From NCBI GenBank assembly GCA_009693255.1, contig SHXQ01000006.1, positions 1 through 64,000 on the forward strand: DNA of 64,000 nt. Direction: 5' to 3'. How positions within the stretch are numbered: the stretch's first letter is position 1; each line of letters starts with the position of its first letter. A model generated the notes under the pieces. That model ran no database searches. It was given only the letters and a program-made list of their open reading frames with translations, and was not told the origin of the DNA. The position numbers and the translations under genes were made by a program. Origin of the DNA: Methylotenera sp. (GTDB lineage: Bacteria > Pseudomonadota > Gammaproteobacteria > Burkholderiales > Methylophilaceae). Shown here piece after piece: positions 30,496 to 39,706 of this stretch.

Positions 30496-31365
30496 TTAGC
30501 CCCAATTCAGCTTGTTGCGCAGCATATCAAAATAACAATAATCGCTGGGGTGTAGCAAAGAAATAGTTTGTACTGCGCGATTGACCGCGATTTTATCCCC
30601 CACTTTTAGCGCCACCTGAAACTGGCCATCAAAACTTAATTGCGCATCGCCAAACTGCACTAAAGTAATCTCAATCTGACTATCGCTATGCACAGCAATC
30701 GGCCGATTGCTTAAGGTATGCGGACAGATCGGCACTAATGAAATAGCCTGCAAATTGGGATGCAAAATTGGTCCACCAGCGGATAAAGCGTAGGCTGTAG
30801 TGCCCGTTGGGGTGCTGACAATCAAGCCATCTGAGCGCTGCTTATGTACAAATTTTCCATCCACACGCACTTCCAACTCTATTAAGCGCAATGTGCTTTT
30901 AATGACTACATCGTTGAGTGCGTAATCGTCATGTAGTACTTGTCCGTCTCGCACTACTTTTGCCTCAAGCATGACCCGAGGTTCTTTTGTAAAGTCCCCG
31001 GCTAAAATTCGATCAATCTGTCCCAACATATCTTCAACACGCAAGTCTGTTAAAAACCCAAAATGACCCCGGTTAATGCCAACCAACGGCACATCAAAGT
31101 CGATTAGACTGCGCGCCACACTCAGCATGGTGCCATCACCACCCATCACAATGACCAGACCAACTTCATTGCCAATATTGTTTAAGGACGCAGTTTTATA
31201 ACCGGTGATTTCAGCATATTGCGCGGTATTTTCCTCTATCCAGACTTGAATATTTTTAGCCGATAAATGCCGCGCTAAATCGACCAAATCCCTTTGCATT
31301 AACTGCAAAGCAGATTGATTCATGTATTTGCCAATAATGGCGATAGATTTGAAAGATTGATTCAT
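30496..31365 (-). CDS. nadK: NAD kinase
   Basis: A 289-residue cytoplasmic enzyme that phosphorylates NAD to NADP. The GGDGT motif is in VIVMGGDGTMLSVARS; the NE/D-type substrate region YALNDVVIKS and the GPILHPNLQAISLVPI loop follow. It lies 29 bases upstream of recN and is divergent from hrcA, the usual hrcA-nadK-recN layout. Confidence 0.96.
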   Translation of the reverse strand: MNQSFKSIAIIGKYMNQSALQLMQRDLVDLARHLSAKNIQVWIEENTAQYAEITGYKTASLNNIGNEVGLVIVMGGDGTMLSVARSLIDFDVPLVGINRGHFGFLTDLRVEDMLGQIDRILAGDFTKEPRVMLEAKVVRDGQVLHDDYALNDVVIKSTLRLIELEVRVDGKFVHKQRSDGLIVSTPTGTTAYALSAGGPILHPNLQAISLVPICPHTLSNRPIAVHSDSQIEITLVQFGDAQLSFDGQFQVALKVGDKIAVNRAVQTISLLHPSDYCYFDMLRNKLNWG

Positions 31366-31477
31366 GCCGAAATTAAATCACAGATGCCTTTTTGCGCCAA
31401 GAGAAAGCGTAACATGTTGGCGAGTTTGATAGTTAACAGTATGACGATTGCCATAAATCGGGCAAAATATAGTCATC

Positions 31478-32497
31478 ATGGATATGCGTGCACAGATTTT
31501 ATTAAAAACCTTGGTTGAACATTACATTAGTGATGGCCAGCCGATTGGCTCACGCACGCTATTACAACACTCAGGCTTAGATGTGAGCCCAGCGACTATC
31601 CGCAATGTGATGAGCGATTTAGAGCAATTAGGCTTTATCGCTAGTCCGCACACCTCCGCTGGTCGCATCCCCACACAAAAAGGCTATCGTTTATTTGTAG
31701 ATTCCCTATTGACGGTTCAGCCGCTAAATCAACAAGCCATCCAGCAGCTTAAAAGTGGCTTATCATCCCCCAACCCCGGTGAATTAATTGCGAGTGCCGC
31801 AGATATGCTTTCACAACTGACGCAATTTGCCGGATTAGTGATGATTCCTAAGCGTAAGCGCATCGCTTTTAAGCATTTAGAATTTTTACCATTATCTGAC
31901 AAACGCATATTAGTTATTATCGTGACCAGCGATGGCAACGTACAAAACCGCATTATCTTGGCTGAAAAGCCTTATTCGGCAGGCGAACTGACGCAAGCGA
32001 GTAACTACTTTAATATTAACTTCTTCGGCCAAACCTTTGAAGAGGTGCAACAAAAGCTGCATAGCGAGCTCCAACAAATGCAAACCGACATGAATCGTTT
32101 AATGTCAGCCGCACTAGAAGCTAGTAGCAAAGCCGCTAACAGCGATAAAGATGGGGTAATCATTGCCGGCGAGCGCAATTTACTGCAAGTGGATGAACTC
32201 TCCACCAATGTCGCTAGCCTACGTAAACTGTTTGAAATATTTGAGCGTCGCACTTCACTGATGCAATTACTAGATAATAGCCAGCGTGCCGGAGGCATAC
32301 AAATATTCATCGGTGGCGAGAGTGGCTACTTAGCGCTGGATGAATGCAGCATGATCACCGCCCCGTATGAGGCTGACGGCCAAGTGGTCGGTACCTTAGG
32401 CGTAATTGGCCCTACACGCATGGCTTATGAACGCGTCATCCCGATAGTGGATGTCACGGCAAAATTACTTTCTAATGCCCTCAATACCACCAATTAA
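31478..32497 (+). CDS. hrcA: heat-inducible transcription repressor HrcA
   Basis: A 339-residue repressor that binds CIRCE operators; its folding depends on GroEL in relatives. It has an N-terminal winged helix (RAQILLKTLVEHYISDGQPIGSRTLLQHSGLDVSPATIRNVMSDLE) and a C-terminal GAF-like domain (GGIQIFIGGESG, LGVIGPTRMAYERVIPIVDVTAKLL). The only CIRCE in this window lies before rpoH at 58220-58246, not before dnaK. It is followed by hemH. Confidence 0.95.
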   Translation: MDMRAQILLKTLVEHYISDGQPIGSRTLLQHSGLDVSPATIRNVMSDLEQLGFIASPHTSAGRIPTQKGYRLFVDSLLTVQPLNQQAIQQLKSGLSSPNPGELIASAADMLSQLTQFAGLVMIPKRKRIAFKHLEFLPLSDKRILVIIVTSDGNVQNRIILAEKPYSAGELTQASNYFNINFFGQTFEEVQQKLHSELQQMQTDMNRLMSAALEASSKAANSDKDGVIIAGERNLLQVDELSTNVASLRKLFEIFERRTSLMQLLDNSQRAGGIQIFIGGESGYLALDECSMITAPYEADGQVVGTLGVIGPTRMAYERVIPIVDVTAKLLSNALNTTN

Positions 32498-32522
32498 CTA
32501 TCGACTAAAGACTAGCAACTAA
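32494..32522 (+). repeat. 'CGACTAA' family repeat between hrcA and hemH
   Basis: The segment from the hrcA stop to just before the hemH ATG (AACTATCGACTAAAGACTAG...) matches the segment before dnaJ (47885-47914) at about 25 of 30 positions, with identical spacing to the ATG. It also shares TTAACTATCGAC with the carB-proximal arm on the minus strand. Confidence 0.7.
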
Positions 32523-32525
32523 ATC

Positions 32526-33638
32526 ATGGCTTATTACCACCCTGAACCAAAATATACCCATGGCGATCAGCTTAAAGTAGGCATATTGCTGGCTAATTTA
32601 GGTACGCCCGATGCGCCTACCGCAGCGGCTTTGCGGCCATATCTCAGGCAATTTTTAAGCGATACGCGCGTGGTAGAAATTCCTAAAGCTATTTGGTGGT
32701 TTATTTTAAACGGCATTATTTTGCTCATTCGTCCCAAAAAATCCGCTGAAAAATATGCCCTGGTGTGGACGAAAGAAGGTTCGCCCTTATTGGCCCATGC
32801 ACAAAAACAAGCCACCTTATTGCGTGGCTTTTTAGGCCAAAAAATTAAATCGCCATTTGCCATTGAGTTAGGCATGAGCTATGGCAACCCTAGCATGCAA
32901 TCAGCCATGGCTAAACTGAGGGCACAGCATTGCGACCGTATTTTAGTCATGCCTTTATACCCACAATATGCGGCCAGCAGCACCGCATCGGCCATGGACG
33001 CGGTTTTTCGCGTACTTCTTAAAACACGTAATCAGCCAGCCATCCGTAGCATACGCAATTACCATGACCACCCTGCGTATATTGCTGCGTTAGCCTCTAG
33101 TGTGCGTGAGCATTGGCAAACCAACGGCAAGCCAAGTAAATTAGTAATCAGCTTTCATGGCGTGCCTAAAGTACATTTGACCAGCGGCGACCCCTACCAC
33201 TGCCAATGCCATAAAACCGGCCGCCTATTAGCCGAGGCATTAGATTTAGCGCAAGATGAATACATGATTGCCTTCCAATCACGCTTTGGCAAGCAAGAAT
33301 GGCTTAAACCTTATTTAGCCAACACTTTAACCGCATTAGGACAAGCCAAAATCAAGCGTATCGATGTGATTTGCCCAGGTTTCAGTAGCGATTGCCTAGA
33401 AACGTTAGAAGAAATCGTCATAGAAGGTAAACATATTTTCCAAAGTAATGGCGGGGGCGACTATACCTACATCCCTGCGCTCAATGAAAATGAAGCTTGG
33501 ATACATGCCATAACCAGCATTGCGCTTGAAAACCTACAAGGCTGGGTAACGACCGATTGGGATAAGAATCTGGCTAAAAAACAAGCGGAAATGACTCAAT
33601 TACGGGCGCAAGCAATAAACCAGATGACTCATAATTAA
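32526..33638 (+). CDS. hemH: ferrochelatase
   Basis: A 370-residue enzyme that inserts iron into protoporphyrin IX, the last step of heme synthesis. The iron-binding His is in SFHGVPKVHLTSGDPYHCQCHKT, and the conserved PGFSSDCLETLEEI lies downstream. The N-terminus VGILLANLGTPDAP is typical. It is 28 bases after hrcA, with a family repeat in place of a normal ribosome site. Confidence 0.96.
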   Translation: MAYYHPEPKYTHGDQLKVGILLANLGTPDAPTAAALRPYLRQFLSDTRVVEIPKAIWWFILNGIILLIRPKKSAEKYALVWTKEGSPLLAHAQKQATLLRGFLGQKIKSPFAIELGMSYGNPSMQSAMAKLRAQHCDRILVMPLYPQYAASSTASAMDAVFRVLLKTRNQPAIRSIRNYHDHPAYIAALASSVREHWQTNGKPSKLVISFHGVPKVHLTSGDPYHCQCHKTGRLLAEALDLAQDEYMIAFQSRFGKQEWLKPYLANTLTALGQAKIKRIDVICPGFSSDCLETLEEIVIEGKHIFQSNGGGDYTYIPALNENEAWIHAITSIALENLQGWVTTDWDKNLAKKQAEMTQLRAQAINQMTHN

Positions 33639-33691
33639 GCGTTAAATTTTCCAGATCAAAAAAACCACCAAACCTATCAATGACAGTTTAG

Positions 33692-34541
33692 TCATTTTAT
33701 AAACGGTTTATTCCATTTTTTAAAACGTCTACGATACTTTCCAACCTGCCAAGCGTAATGAAATAGTTTATTAATCACGCCAAGCTGATCACCATCTTCA
33801 TTAGGGGAGCTTGCAGCAGTGACAATATACTTCGCCAAAAAGCGATTTACTGACTGCGCCCAACGGTAGCGCATCGGTCACTCAACATCACAAAATAAAA
33901 TAATGCGATCTTGCTCTGTGCGGTTATAGGCTTCATGAATGTAAGTTTCATCAAACATGACACATTGCCCATCACGCCAACTGTAAGGCGTGCCACCCGC
34001 ATTAATAAAACATGCATCATTATTTGGCGTAGCTAAGCCTAAATGGTGGCGCAATGAGCCGCCATAAGAATCTCAGTACGGATTCAACTTCCCGCCTGGT
34101 GGCAACTCGGCAAACATGGCGGCCTTGACACTAGGGATGCTGTTTAACAACGCAACGGTCTTAGAGCAATATGAGGCTGCCGATGGATGTTGTGCACTAT
34201 ACCACTTTAAATAAAACCGTTTCCAACCAGTTTTAAAAAATGAATTGAAGCCCGCATCGTTATTGTTTTTTGAAGCTGCAATGCGCTCTTGCTCACGCAA
34301 ATTAAGCGCTTCTTCACGAATCATCTGCCATGAATCGGTGCTGACTTGCATCTCAGGAAAATGACTTGCCAGCAAATAAGGTGTCGTCGGCACCTTAGAA
34401 AAAATATACATAAACAAGTTGAATGGCGCCACCACAGCGGAGTAATCGAACAGCTGCTTAAAAAAAATGATGGCGCACTTTGCCGCGAAAGTGGATGAAG
34501 CCTACCGCTGTTAAGTACAAAAGAATAATAAAATATTTCAT
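33692..34541 (-). pseudogene. decayed aspartyl/asparaginyl beta-hydroxylase-like gene (LpxO type)
   Basis: The minus strand encodes a recognisable Asp/Asn beta-hydroxylase-family protein of about 282 residues, starting MKYFIILLYLTAV at 34541 and ending RFKKWNKPFIK. It carries at least three lesions: an 8-base T run (34460-34467) where 7 would keep the frame, a TGA at 34075-34073 and a TGA at 33880-33878. Both TGAs sit where relatives have Arg (LNPHRDP and DVERPM). The iron-binding His of the LNPHRD motif is also changed to Tyr. Family members such as LpxO hydroxylate lipid A acyl chains at the membrane. The remaining sequence (SLRHHLGLATPN, WRDGQCVMFDETYIHEAYN) is well preserved, so decay is fairly recent. 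Confidence 0.85.
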
Positions 34542-34590
34542 ACTACCCACGCTTAACTCATTGATTAAGATGACTGTTTTATTGCACTGA

Positions 34591-34615
34591 ATTCTTCGCT
34601 ACGCTCAGAATGACA
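34591..34615. repeat. REP-like hairpin repeat
   Basis: ATTCT-TCGCTACGCTC-AGAAT followed by GACA forms a short hairpin. It resembles the small, widely dispersed ATTCT...AGAATGACA repeats seen in many bacterial genomes. It lies between the LpxO-like pseudogene and the HAD gene. Confidence 0.5.
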
Positions 34616-34632
34616 ACTTGGTTATTTTAGTA

Positions 34633-35298
34633 CTACTCATTCATTAGCTGAGCAATATTAGCGAGCACCTTGATTTTGTGGATTTCGCAATAAGCTTGCC
34701 AATCTGGCACCTCTGTCCAATCACTCAGAAAAATAAAGTCTAATCCTGCGCCTGTGGCCGCCACATAGTCGTATTTACTATCTCCGATAAAGAGTGCTGG
34801 CAATTGCAAATTACCACTGGCTTTTTCACGCACGAGTACCGTGTCTTTATTGTCTGGGCTACCAAACAAACCGCCATCAAATAGCGCGTGCAAATTTCGC
34901 TTGGCAAATAAGGTGCGAATTTCTTGCTGATCGCCGCCAGAAAGTATCATCCAATGTGCAGTTGGCGTGGCTTCTCTTAAGGCTAGCAATCCTGCAGCCA
35001 CTTCACAATCTAGCAAACCAACTTCTAGCTCACGAGCAAATTCATCGAGCAAGATTTGAATCGCCTGCCGCGTGGCCGGTTGCTGCAAAATCTCACGTAA
35101 ATAATAGTCGAACTTGTGGTAGCGCGAAATGCCGCCAAGCTGCACATGATAATCTACCAAAGCTTGCGCATCAGCATCGCTTGCGCCCAGGTTCTTGGCG
35201 GTACGAAAATAAGCTTCCGTTTTCACCGCATTAGAATCAAGCACCACGCCATCGCAATCAAACACGATAGATTTATATTGTTTAATATCGATTTGCAA
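34633..35298 (-). CDS. HAD-superfamily hydrolase
   Basis: A 221-residue cytoplasmic phosphatase-like protein. HAD motif I is VFDCDGVVLDSNAVK (nucleophile Asp near residue 14), motif II is MILSGGDQQEI, the motif III Lys is probably in the NKDTVL region, and motif IV is FIGDSKYDYVAATGAG. A helical cap lies between motifs I and II, as in beta-phosphoglucomutase or phosphoglycolate phosphatase relatives. The substrate is unknown. It stands alone between the pseudogene and eda. Confidence 0.85.
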   Translation of the reverse strand: MQIDIKQYKSIVFDCDGVVLDSNAVKTEAYFRTAKNLGASDADAQALVDYHVQLGGISRYHKFDYYLREILQQPATRQAIQILLDEFARELEVGLLDCEVAAGLLALREATPTAHWMILSGGDQQEIRTLFAKRNLHALFDGGLFGSPDNKDTVLVREKASGNLQLPALFIGDSKYDYVAATGAGLDFIFLSDWTEVPDWQAYCEIHKIKVLANIAQLMNE

Positions 35299-35327
35299 AT
35301 CTTATTCCCAAACTAAAAAAACCAAAT

Positions 35328-35369
35328 AAAAAAAGGCTTTGCCCTAGATAGCTTCTAGTTAGCAAAGCC
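35328..35369 (-). terminator. intrinsic terminator after eda
   Basis: On the minus strand GGCTTTGC (35369-35362) pairs with GCAAAGCC (35342-35335), with an inner CTAGA/TCTAG stem, followed by seven T. It ends the edd-eda transcript. Confidence 0.85.
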
Positions 35370-35391
35370 CGATCATGCGCATATCAATCGC

Positions 35392-36018
35392 TTAAGCTGC
35401 TTTAATCGCACTCGCTTCTTTAGCTAACTTAGTAATATGCGCCCAATCACCGCGTGCAACTGCATCCGCTGGCGTTAGCCAAGTACCACCGCAAACCACG
35501 ACGTTAGGTAAAGCTAAAAATTGTGGCGCGCTTTCTACGGTTACGCCGCCGGTAGGGCAAAATTTTACATCACCAAACGGACCGGAAAAACCTTTAAGTA
35601 AGTTAATGCCGCCAACCGCCACCGCTGGAAATAGTTTTAGAAAGTAATAGTCGTCTGCATTGGCCATCATAATTTCAGAGCCGGTTGAAACGCCTGGTAA
35701 CAAAGGCAAGTCTATTTTACGCGTAAATGAACCTAACTCACTGGTGTAGCCAGGGCTTACCGCAAACTGGCAACCCGCGTCTTTAGAGGCTTGTGCATCT
35801 TTTAGATTACGCACCGTGCCTGAACCCATAATCGCCTCCGGCAAAGCCTTGGCAATCGCTTCCATACCAGCTAATGCGCATGAGGTACGGAGGGTAATTT
35901 CTAAGACGCGTATGCCACCTTCCAATAAAGCAGCCGCCATAGGCACGGCATCTTCAACGCGATTAATAACAATCACTGGAATAACTGGGCCGTAATTGGC
36001 TAAATCTAATGTGTTCAT
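35392..36018 (-). CDS. eda: 2-keto-3-deoxy-6-phosphogluconate aldolase
   Basis: A 208-residue TIM-barrel class I aldolase that splits KDPG into pyruvate and glyceraldehyde-3-phosphate. The Schiff-base Lys is in YYFLKLFPA, with GSGTVRN and the phosphate-binding KFCPTGGV. It lies 74 bases after edd. In RuMP-cycle methylotrophs this pair provides the cleavage step of the KDPG variant of formaldehyde assimilation, which is inference for this organism. Confidence 0.96.
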   Translation of the reverse strand: MNTLDLANYGPVIPVIVINRVEDAVPMAAALLEGGIRVLEITLRTSCALAGMEAIAKALPEAIMGSGTVRNLKDAQASKDAGCQFAVSPGYTSELGSFTRKIDLPLLPGVSTGSEIMMANADDYYFLKLFPAVAVGGINLLKGFSGPFGDVKFCPTGGVTVESAPQFLALPNVVVCGGTWLTPADAVARGDWAHITKLAKEASAIKAA

Positions 36019-36092
36019 GTTGTTTACCTAATGTGAATAACTAATTTAAATTCTTATATAGCCTGAAACTGGCTAACTGAAAACCGGGTAGA

Positions 36093-37922
36093 TTAAAGCC
36101 AGGTGATTGCACCCTCTTCTGCTGACAACACGTTTTTACGCATGCCACCAAATAGCTCACGACCAAAGCCATGTGCGTTGTGGTAGCGCTTGGTGTCTGA
36201 AAGCTCAGCCACTTCACGCGCAGCCCATTCATCTTCATCCACCAGTACGTTAATCATGCCCACCGTTGCGTTCAAACGAATAATATCGCCGTCGCGCACT
36301 TTAGCTAATGGTCCACCAGCACAGGCTTCTGGGGTTAAGTGAATGGCTGCTGGAATTTTTCCTGAAGCGCCGCTCATGCGACCGTCAGTCACAATCGCCA
36401 CCTTGAAACCTTTGTTTTGCAACACGGCTAATGGTGGCGTCAATTTATGCAACTCTGGCATGCCATTGGCTTTAGGGCCTTGAAAGCGCACCACTGCAAT
36501 AAAGTCTTTTTCTAACTCGCCACGGTCAAAGGCTGCCAATAATTCTTCTTGCGCATCAAACACAATGGCTGGCGCTTCAATAATATGGCGATCCGCTGGC
36601 ACCGCAGAAATTTTAATCACGCTACGACCCAAGTTACCTTTAAGTAAACGTAAGCCGCCAGATTCGTTAAATGGCGCGTCTGCAGTACGCACAATAGTGT
36701 CATCGCTACTTTCTTTTGGCAGATCTTTCCAAACCAATGCGTCATTCTCTTTGGCGGGCACTTTACAGTAATCACGCAAGCCGCCATGCGCCACAGTCAA
36801 TACATCGGGGAACATATAACCGGCATCGATTAACTCGCGAATCACAAAGGCAGGGCCACCCGCATTTTGGAATTCATTCACATCGGCTTTACCGTTCGGG
36901 TAAATACTGGCCAACAACGGCGTGGTTTTAGCCAAGTGATAAAAGTCTGTCCAGTCAATCATAATGCCGGCCGCACGCGCCACTGCCACCCAATGAATTA
37001 AATGATTGGTCGAGCCACCAGTGGCCAATAAAGCTACCATGGCATTCACAATCACATACTCATCAACCAATCGGCCTATTGGCGTAAATTGATCTTTCTT
37101 AGTTTTTTCTAACACCCTCTTTACCGCTTCACGCGTCAGCAATTCACGCAGACCATCATGTGGGTGAATGAAAGCAGAGCCAGGCACATGCAGACCCATC
37201 GCTTCCATCAACATTTGGTTGCTATTCGCCGTACCATAAAAGGTACAAGTACCTGCACCATGATAGGCGGCAGATTCTGAGGCTAACAATTCTTGACGGC
37301 TCACTTTACCTTGCGCATATTGCTCACGCACTTTAGATTTAGTGGTGTTGTCAATCCCAGTACTCATGGGTCCAGCTGGCACAAACACACATGGCAAATG
37401 ACCAAACTGTAGCGCCCCAATCAAAAGGCCTGGGACAATTTTATCGCAAACGCCTAGCAGTAAAGCTGCATCAAAAACATCATGCGAAAGCGCAATGGCG
37501 GTACTCATGGCAATCGTATCGCGACTAAATAGCGAAAGCTCCATGCCAGGCTCACCTTGGGTAATGCCATCGCACATAGCGGGCACACCACCCGCCACTT
37601 GCACGGTTGCGCCGTATTTGTGTGCTTCATTGCGGATAATATCAGGATAATTAACATAAGGTTGGTGTGCAGAAAGCATCTCATTGTAAGCCGTGACGAT
37701 GCCGATATTTGGCGCTTTTTCTACCACCACACGCAATTTATCATTCGCTGGCATGGCCGCAAACGCATGCGCCACATTCGCGCAACCTAAGCGATCTGCG
37801 CCACGCTGCCTATTCACAATATCATCTAAGCGATGCAAATATGCGGTACGAGTGGGCCGACTTTTTTCGATAATACGCTCGGTAACTTCTATATGAGATT
37901 GCTTCATTTTATATAAGACCAT
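36093..37922 (-). CDS. edd: 6-phosphogluconate dehydratase
   Basis: A 609-residue [4Fe-4S] dehydratase of the IlvD/Edd family that converts 6-phosphogluconate to KDPG. Cluster-binding cysteines are expected in [31 protein letters not shown] and [16 protein letters not shown], all present. The C-terminal [22 protein letters not shown] is typical of Edd. The start at 37922 has no clear ribosome site; an in-frame ATG at 37907 is equally possible. First gene of edd-eda. Confidence 0.96.
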   Translation of the reverse strand: MVLYKMKQSHIEVTERIIEKSRPTRTAYLHRLDDIVNRQRGADRLGCANVAHAFAAMPANDKLRVVVEKAPNIGIVTAYNEMLSAHQPYVNYPDIIRNEAHKYGATVQVAGGVPAMCDGITQGEPGMELSLFSRDTIAMSTAIALSHDVFDAALLLGVCDKIVPGLLIGALQFGHLPCVFVPAGPMSTGIDNTTKSKVREQYAQGKVSRQELLASESAAYHGAGTCTFYGTANSNQMLMEAMGLHVPGSAFIHPHDGLRELLTREAVKRVLEKTKKDQFTPIGRLVDEYVIVNAMVALLATGGSTNHLIHWVAVARAAGIMIDWTDFYHLAKTTPLLASIYPNGKADVNEFQNAGGPAFVIRELIDAGYMFPDVLTVAHGGLRDYCKVPAKENDALVWKDLPKESSDDTIVRTADAPFNESGGLRLLKGNLGRSVIKISAVPADRHIIEAPAIVFDAQEELLAAFDRGELEKDFIAVVRFQGPKANGMPELHKLTPPLAVLQNKGFKVAIVTDGRMSGASGKIPAAIHLTPEACAGGPLAKVRDGDIIRLNATVGMINVLVDEDEWAAREVAELSDTKRYHNAHGFGRELFGGMRKNVLSAEEGAITWL

Positions 37923-38059
37923 AAGGATTATTAAACTGCCTCAATTATCCCCAATGCAGGCCTTATCGTCAAACAAATGATGGTTTTAAATGGATAATAG
38001 CTAAATACAGATGAGCAAATTACGGCATAATTACTGATGAATCTTGTAAACTTTTAAGA

Positions 38060-38824
38060 ATGATATTAAATATGATTTTAGCTATATGGCTGATTGTCGC
38101 TACAGTTGGATTTATTTATCTCGCAGCGCAATATAATTTCTGGCGCTCAAAAGCATCTAACACTTACCCTCGTATTTTGATGTACCACAGCATCAATCAC
38201 AATGTAGGGATTAGTCATCCTGATCTCGTTGTAACACCCGCTAACTTCAAGGCACAGTTACAATATTTAAAAAAGAACCATTACCAGTTTTTTACCATGT
38301 CTGAGTTAATTGCAGGGCAGCAAGCATCTTCAACACCAGTAGCACTGACATTTGATGATGGATTTGCGGATAACTACACGCACATGTTTCCCTTGCTTAA
38401 AGAATTTAATGCCAAGGCGACTATTTTTCTTTGTCCAGATATTCCTAAAATCAACAAGCTTACAAAACAACAAATCCAAGAAATGCAGGCATCCGGTCTC
38501 ATTGAATTTGGGGCACACACCATGACGCATCTTAATTTAGCGCAAGCGCCTGATGACATTGCGCAGCATGAAATTATGCAATCAAAAAAAAATGTTGAGT
38601 CTATTACTGGAATTGCCTGCAACTCTTTTGCTTATCCCTATGGCAGATTAAATGAACGCACGGCAGATTATGTTAAAAATGCAGGTTTTTTATGTGCAGT
38701 AACAGTTAAGAAAGGGATAGAAGCCCTAGCTGACGCCTACATGATTAAGCGAATTTCAGTGTTAGGCAAAACAAATATTGTGCAATTTCACATTGCCATG
38801 ACCCGAGGAAGGTATCGAGTATGA
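38060..38824 (+). CDS. polysaccharide deacetylase (NodB family), membrane-anchored
   Basis: A 254-residue protein with an N-terminal hydrophobic anchor (residues 4-24) and a carbohydrate esterase 4 domain. The metal/catalytic motif 1 is ALTFDDGFADNY and motif 2 is FGAHTMTHLNL; both catalytic Asp and metal His residues are in place. It probably removes acetyl groups from an envelope or exported polysaccharide. Its stop overlaps the next start (ATGA), making it the head of a glycosyltransferase operon. The edd promoter diverges from it. Confidence 0.88.
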   Translation: MILNMILAIWLIVATVGFIYLAAQYNFWRSKASNTYPRILMYHSINHNVGISHPDLVVTPANFKAQLQYLKKNHYQFFTMSELIAGQQASSTPVALTFDDGFADNYTHMFPLLKEFNAKATIFLCPDIPKINKLTKQQIQEMQASGLIEFGAHTMTHLNLAQAPDDIAQHEIMQSKKNVESITGIACNSFAYPYGRLNERTADYVKNAGFLCAVTVKKGIEALADAYMIKRISVLGKTNIVQFHIAMTRGRYRV

Positions 38825-39567
38825 ATAATATTAGCGTTTTTTTAGTTGTTAAAAATGAGGCTCTCAATATAGATCGCATACTCAAAAGTGTTGCAGGCTT
38901 TGATGATATTGTTGTAGTGGATAGCGGTAGCCAAGACGAGACCATGGCGCTAGCAAGTAAATATACAAATCGCCTATATCACCATGAATGGCAAGGCATG
39001 GCCCAGCAAAAGGAATATGCCAAATCACTGTGTAAACATGATTGGGTGCTAAATTTAGATGCAGATGAGGAGTTAACCTCAGAACTCAAGCAACAAATTA
39101 TAGAATTAGTCAGTCAAAGCAATGATATCGCTGGCGCCACCATTCCTATCCAAGAGTTTTTCATGGGGCTTCCAGGGCACTCATCAATAAAAATGAATAG
39201 TCATATTCGTTTATTTCGTAAAAGCATGGGCAGTTATGGCACCGAGCGTTTTCATGAAAGTGCCGTAGTATCTGGAAAAGTAAAACATTTAACAGGTTTT
39301 ATCAAACATTATGGTGAGAAGTCAATTGAAGTCAAAGTAGAAAAATCCAATAAATATTCCAGCGGCAAAGCGCTTGATAAATTCGAACATGGCAAGCGCA
39401 GTGGATTACTTAAATTACTATTTATATTCCCGCTGATGTTTATAAAATCTTACTTTCTACGTCGGAATTTTTTAAATGGTCGCCGCGGCTTTATCGGTAG
39501 TATGGTCAATGCTTTCTATGCTTTTTTAAAAGAAGCTAAACTCTATGAGCTAGAGCTAGATCTATGA
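38821..39567 (+). CDS. family 2 glycosyltransferase, LPS-core type (WaaE/KdtX-like)
   Basis: A 248-residue GT-A fold enzyme: ISVFLVVKNEALNIDRILKSV, then VVDSGSQDETMALA, then the metal-binding LNLDADEELT. A hydrophobic stretch near the C-terminus (LLKLLFIFPLMFIKSYFL) suggests membrane association. Family members add glucose or similar sugars to the LPS inner core, but the acceptor here is unknown. The ATGA overlaps at both ends indicate translational coupling. Confidence 0.85.
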   Translation: MNNISVFLVVKNEALNIDRILKSVAGFDDIVVVDSGSQDETMALASKYTNRLYHHEWQGMAQQKEYAKSLCKHDWVLNLDADEELTSELKQQIIELVSQSNDIAGATIPIQEFFMGLPGHSSIKMNSHIRLFRKSMGSYGTERFHESAVVSGKVKHLTGFIKHYGEKSIEVKVEKSNKYSSGKALDKFEHGKRSGLLKLLFIFPLMFIKSYFLRRNFLNGRRGFIGSMVNAFYAFLKEAKLYELELDL

Positions 39568-39641
39568 ATAGTCTAAAAACATACCTATCCAACCTATGCC
39601 ACTCCTATTTTCATTTTGGTGGTTCCCTGTCGTGTCTATGA
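39564..39641 (+). other. 25-codon micro-ORF coupled by ATGA overlaps
   Basis: Starts inside the stop of the glycosyltransferase (ATGA at 39564) and itself ends in an ATGA at 39638. The peptide begins MNSLKTYLSNLCHSYF and is recognised as no family. It may be a real coupling leader or the remnant of a deleted gene. Confidence 0.35.
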
Positions 39642-39706
39642 CTATCTTGTATTATCTTGCCGAGATTGAAGTCAGACAACCCAAGGCTAAAGCTAAGAGC
39701 TCATGA
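39638..39706 (+). other. 22-codon micro-ORF coupled by ATGA overlaps
   Basis: Starts within the stop of the preceding micro-ORF and ends with TGA overlapping the ATG of the next glycosyltransferase at 39703. The peptide begins MTILYYLAEIEVRQPKA and ends in Lys/Ala/Ser. It could be the C-terminal remnant of a lost gene. No Shine-Dalgarno precedes it. Confidence 0.35.
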
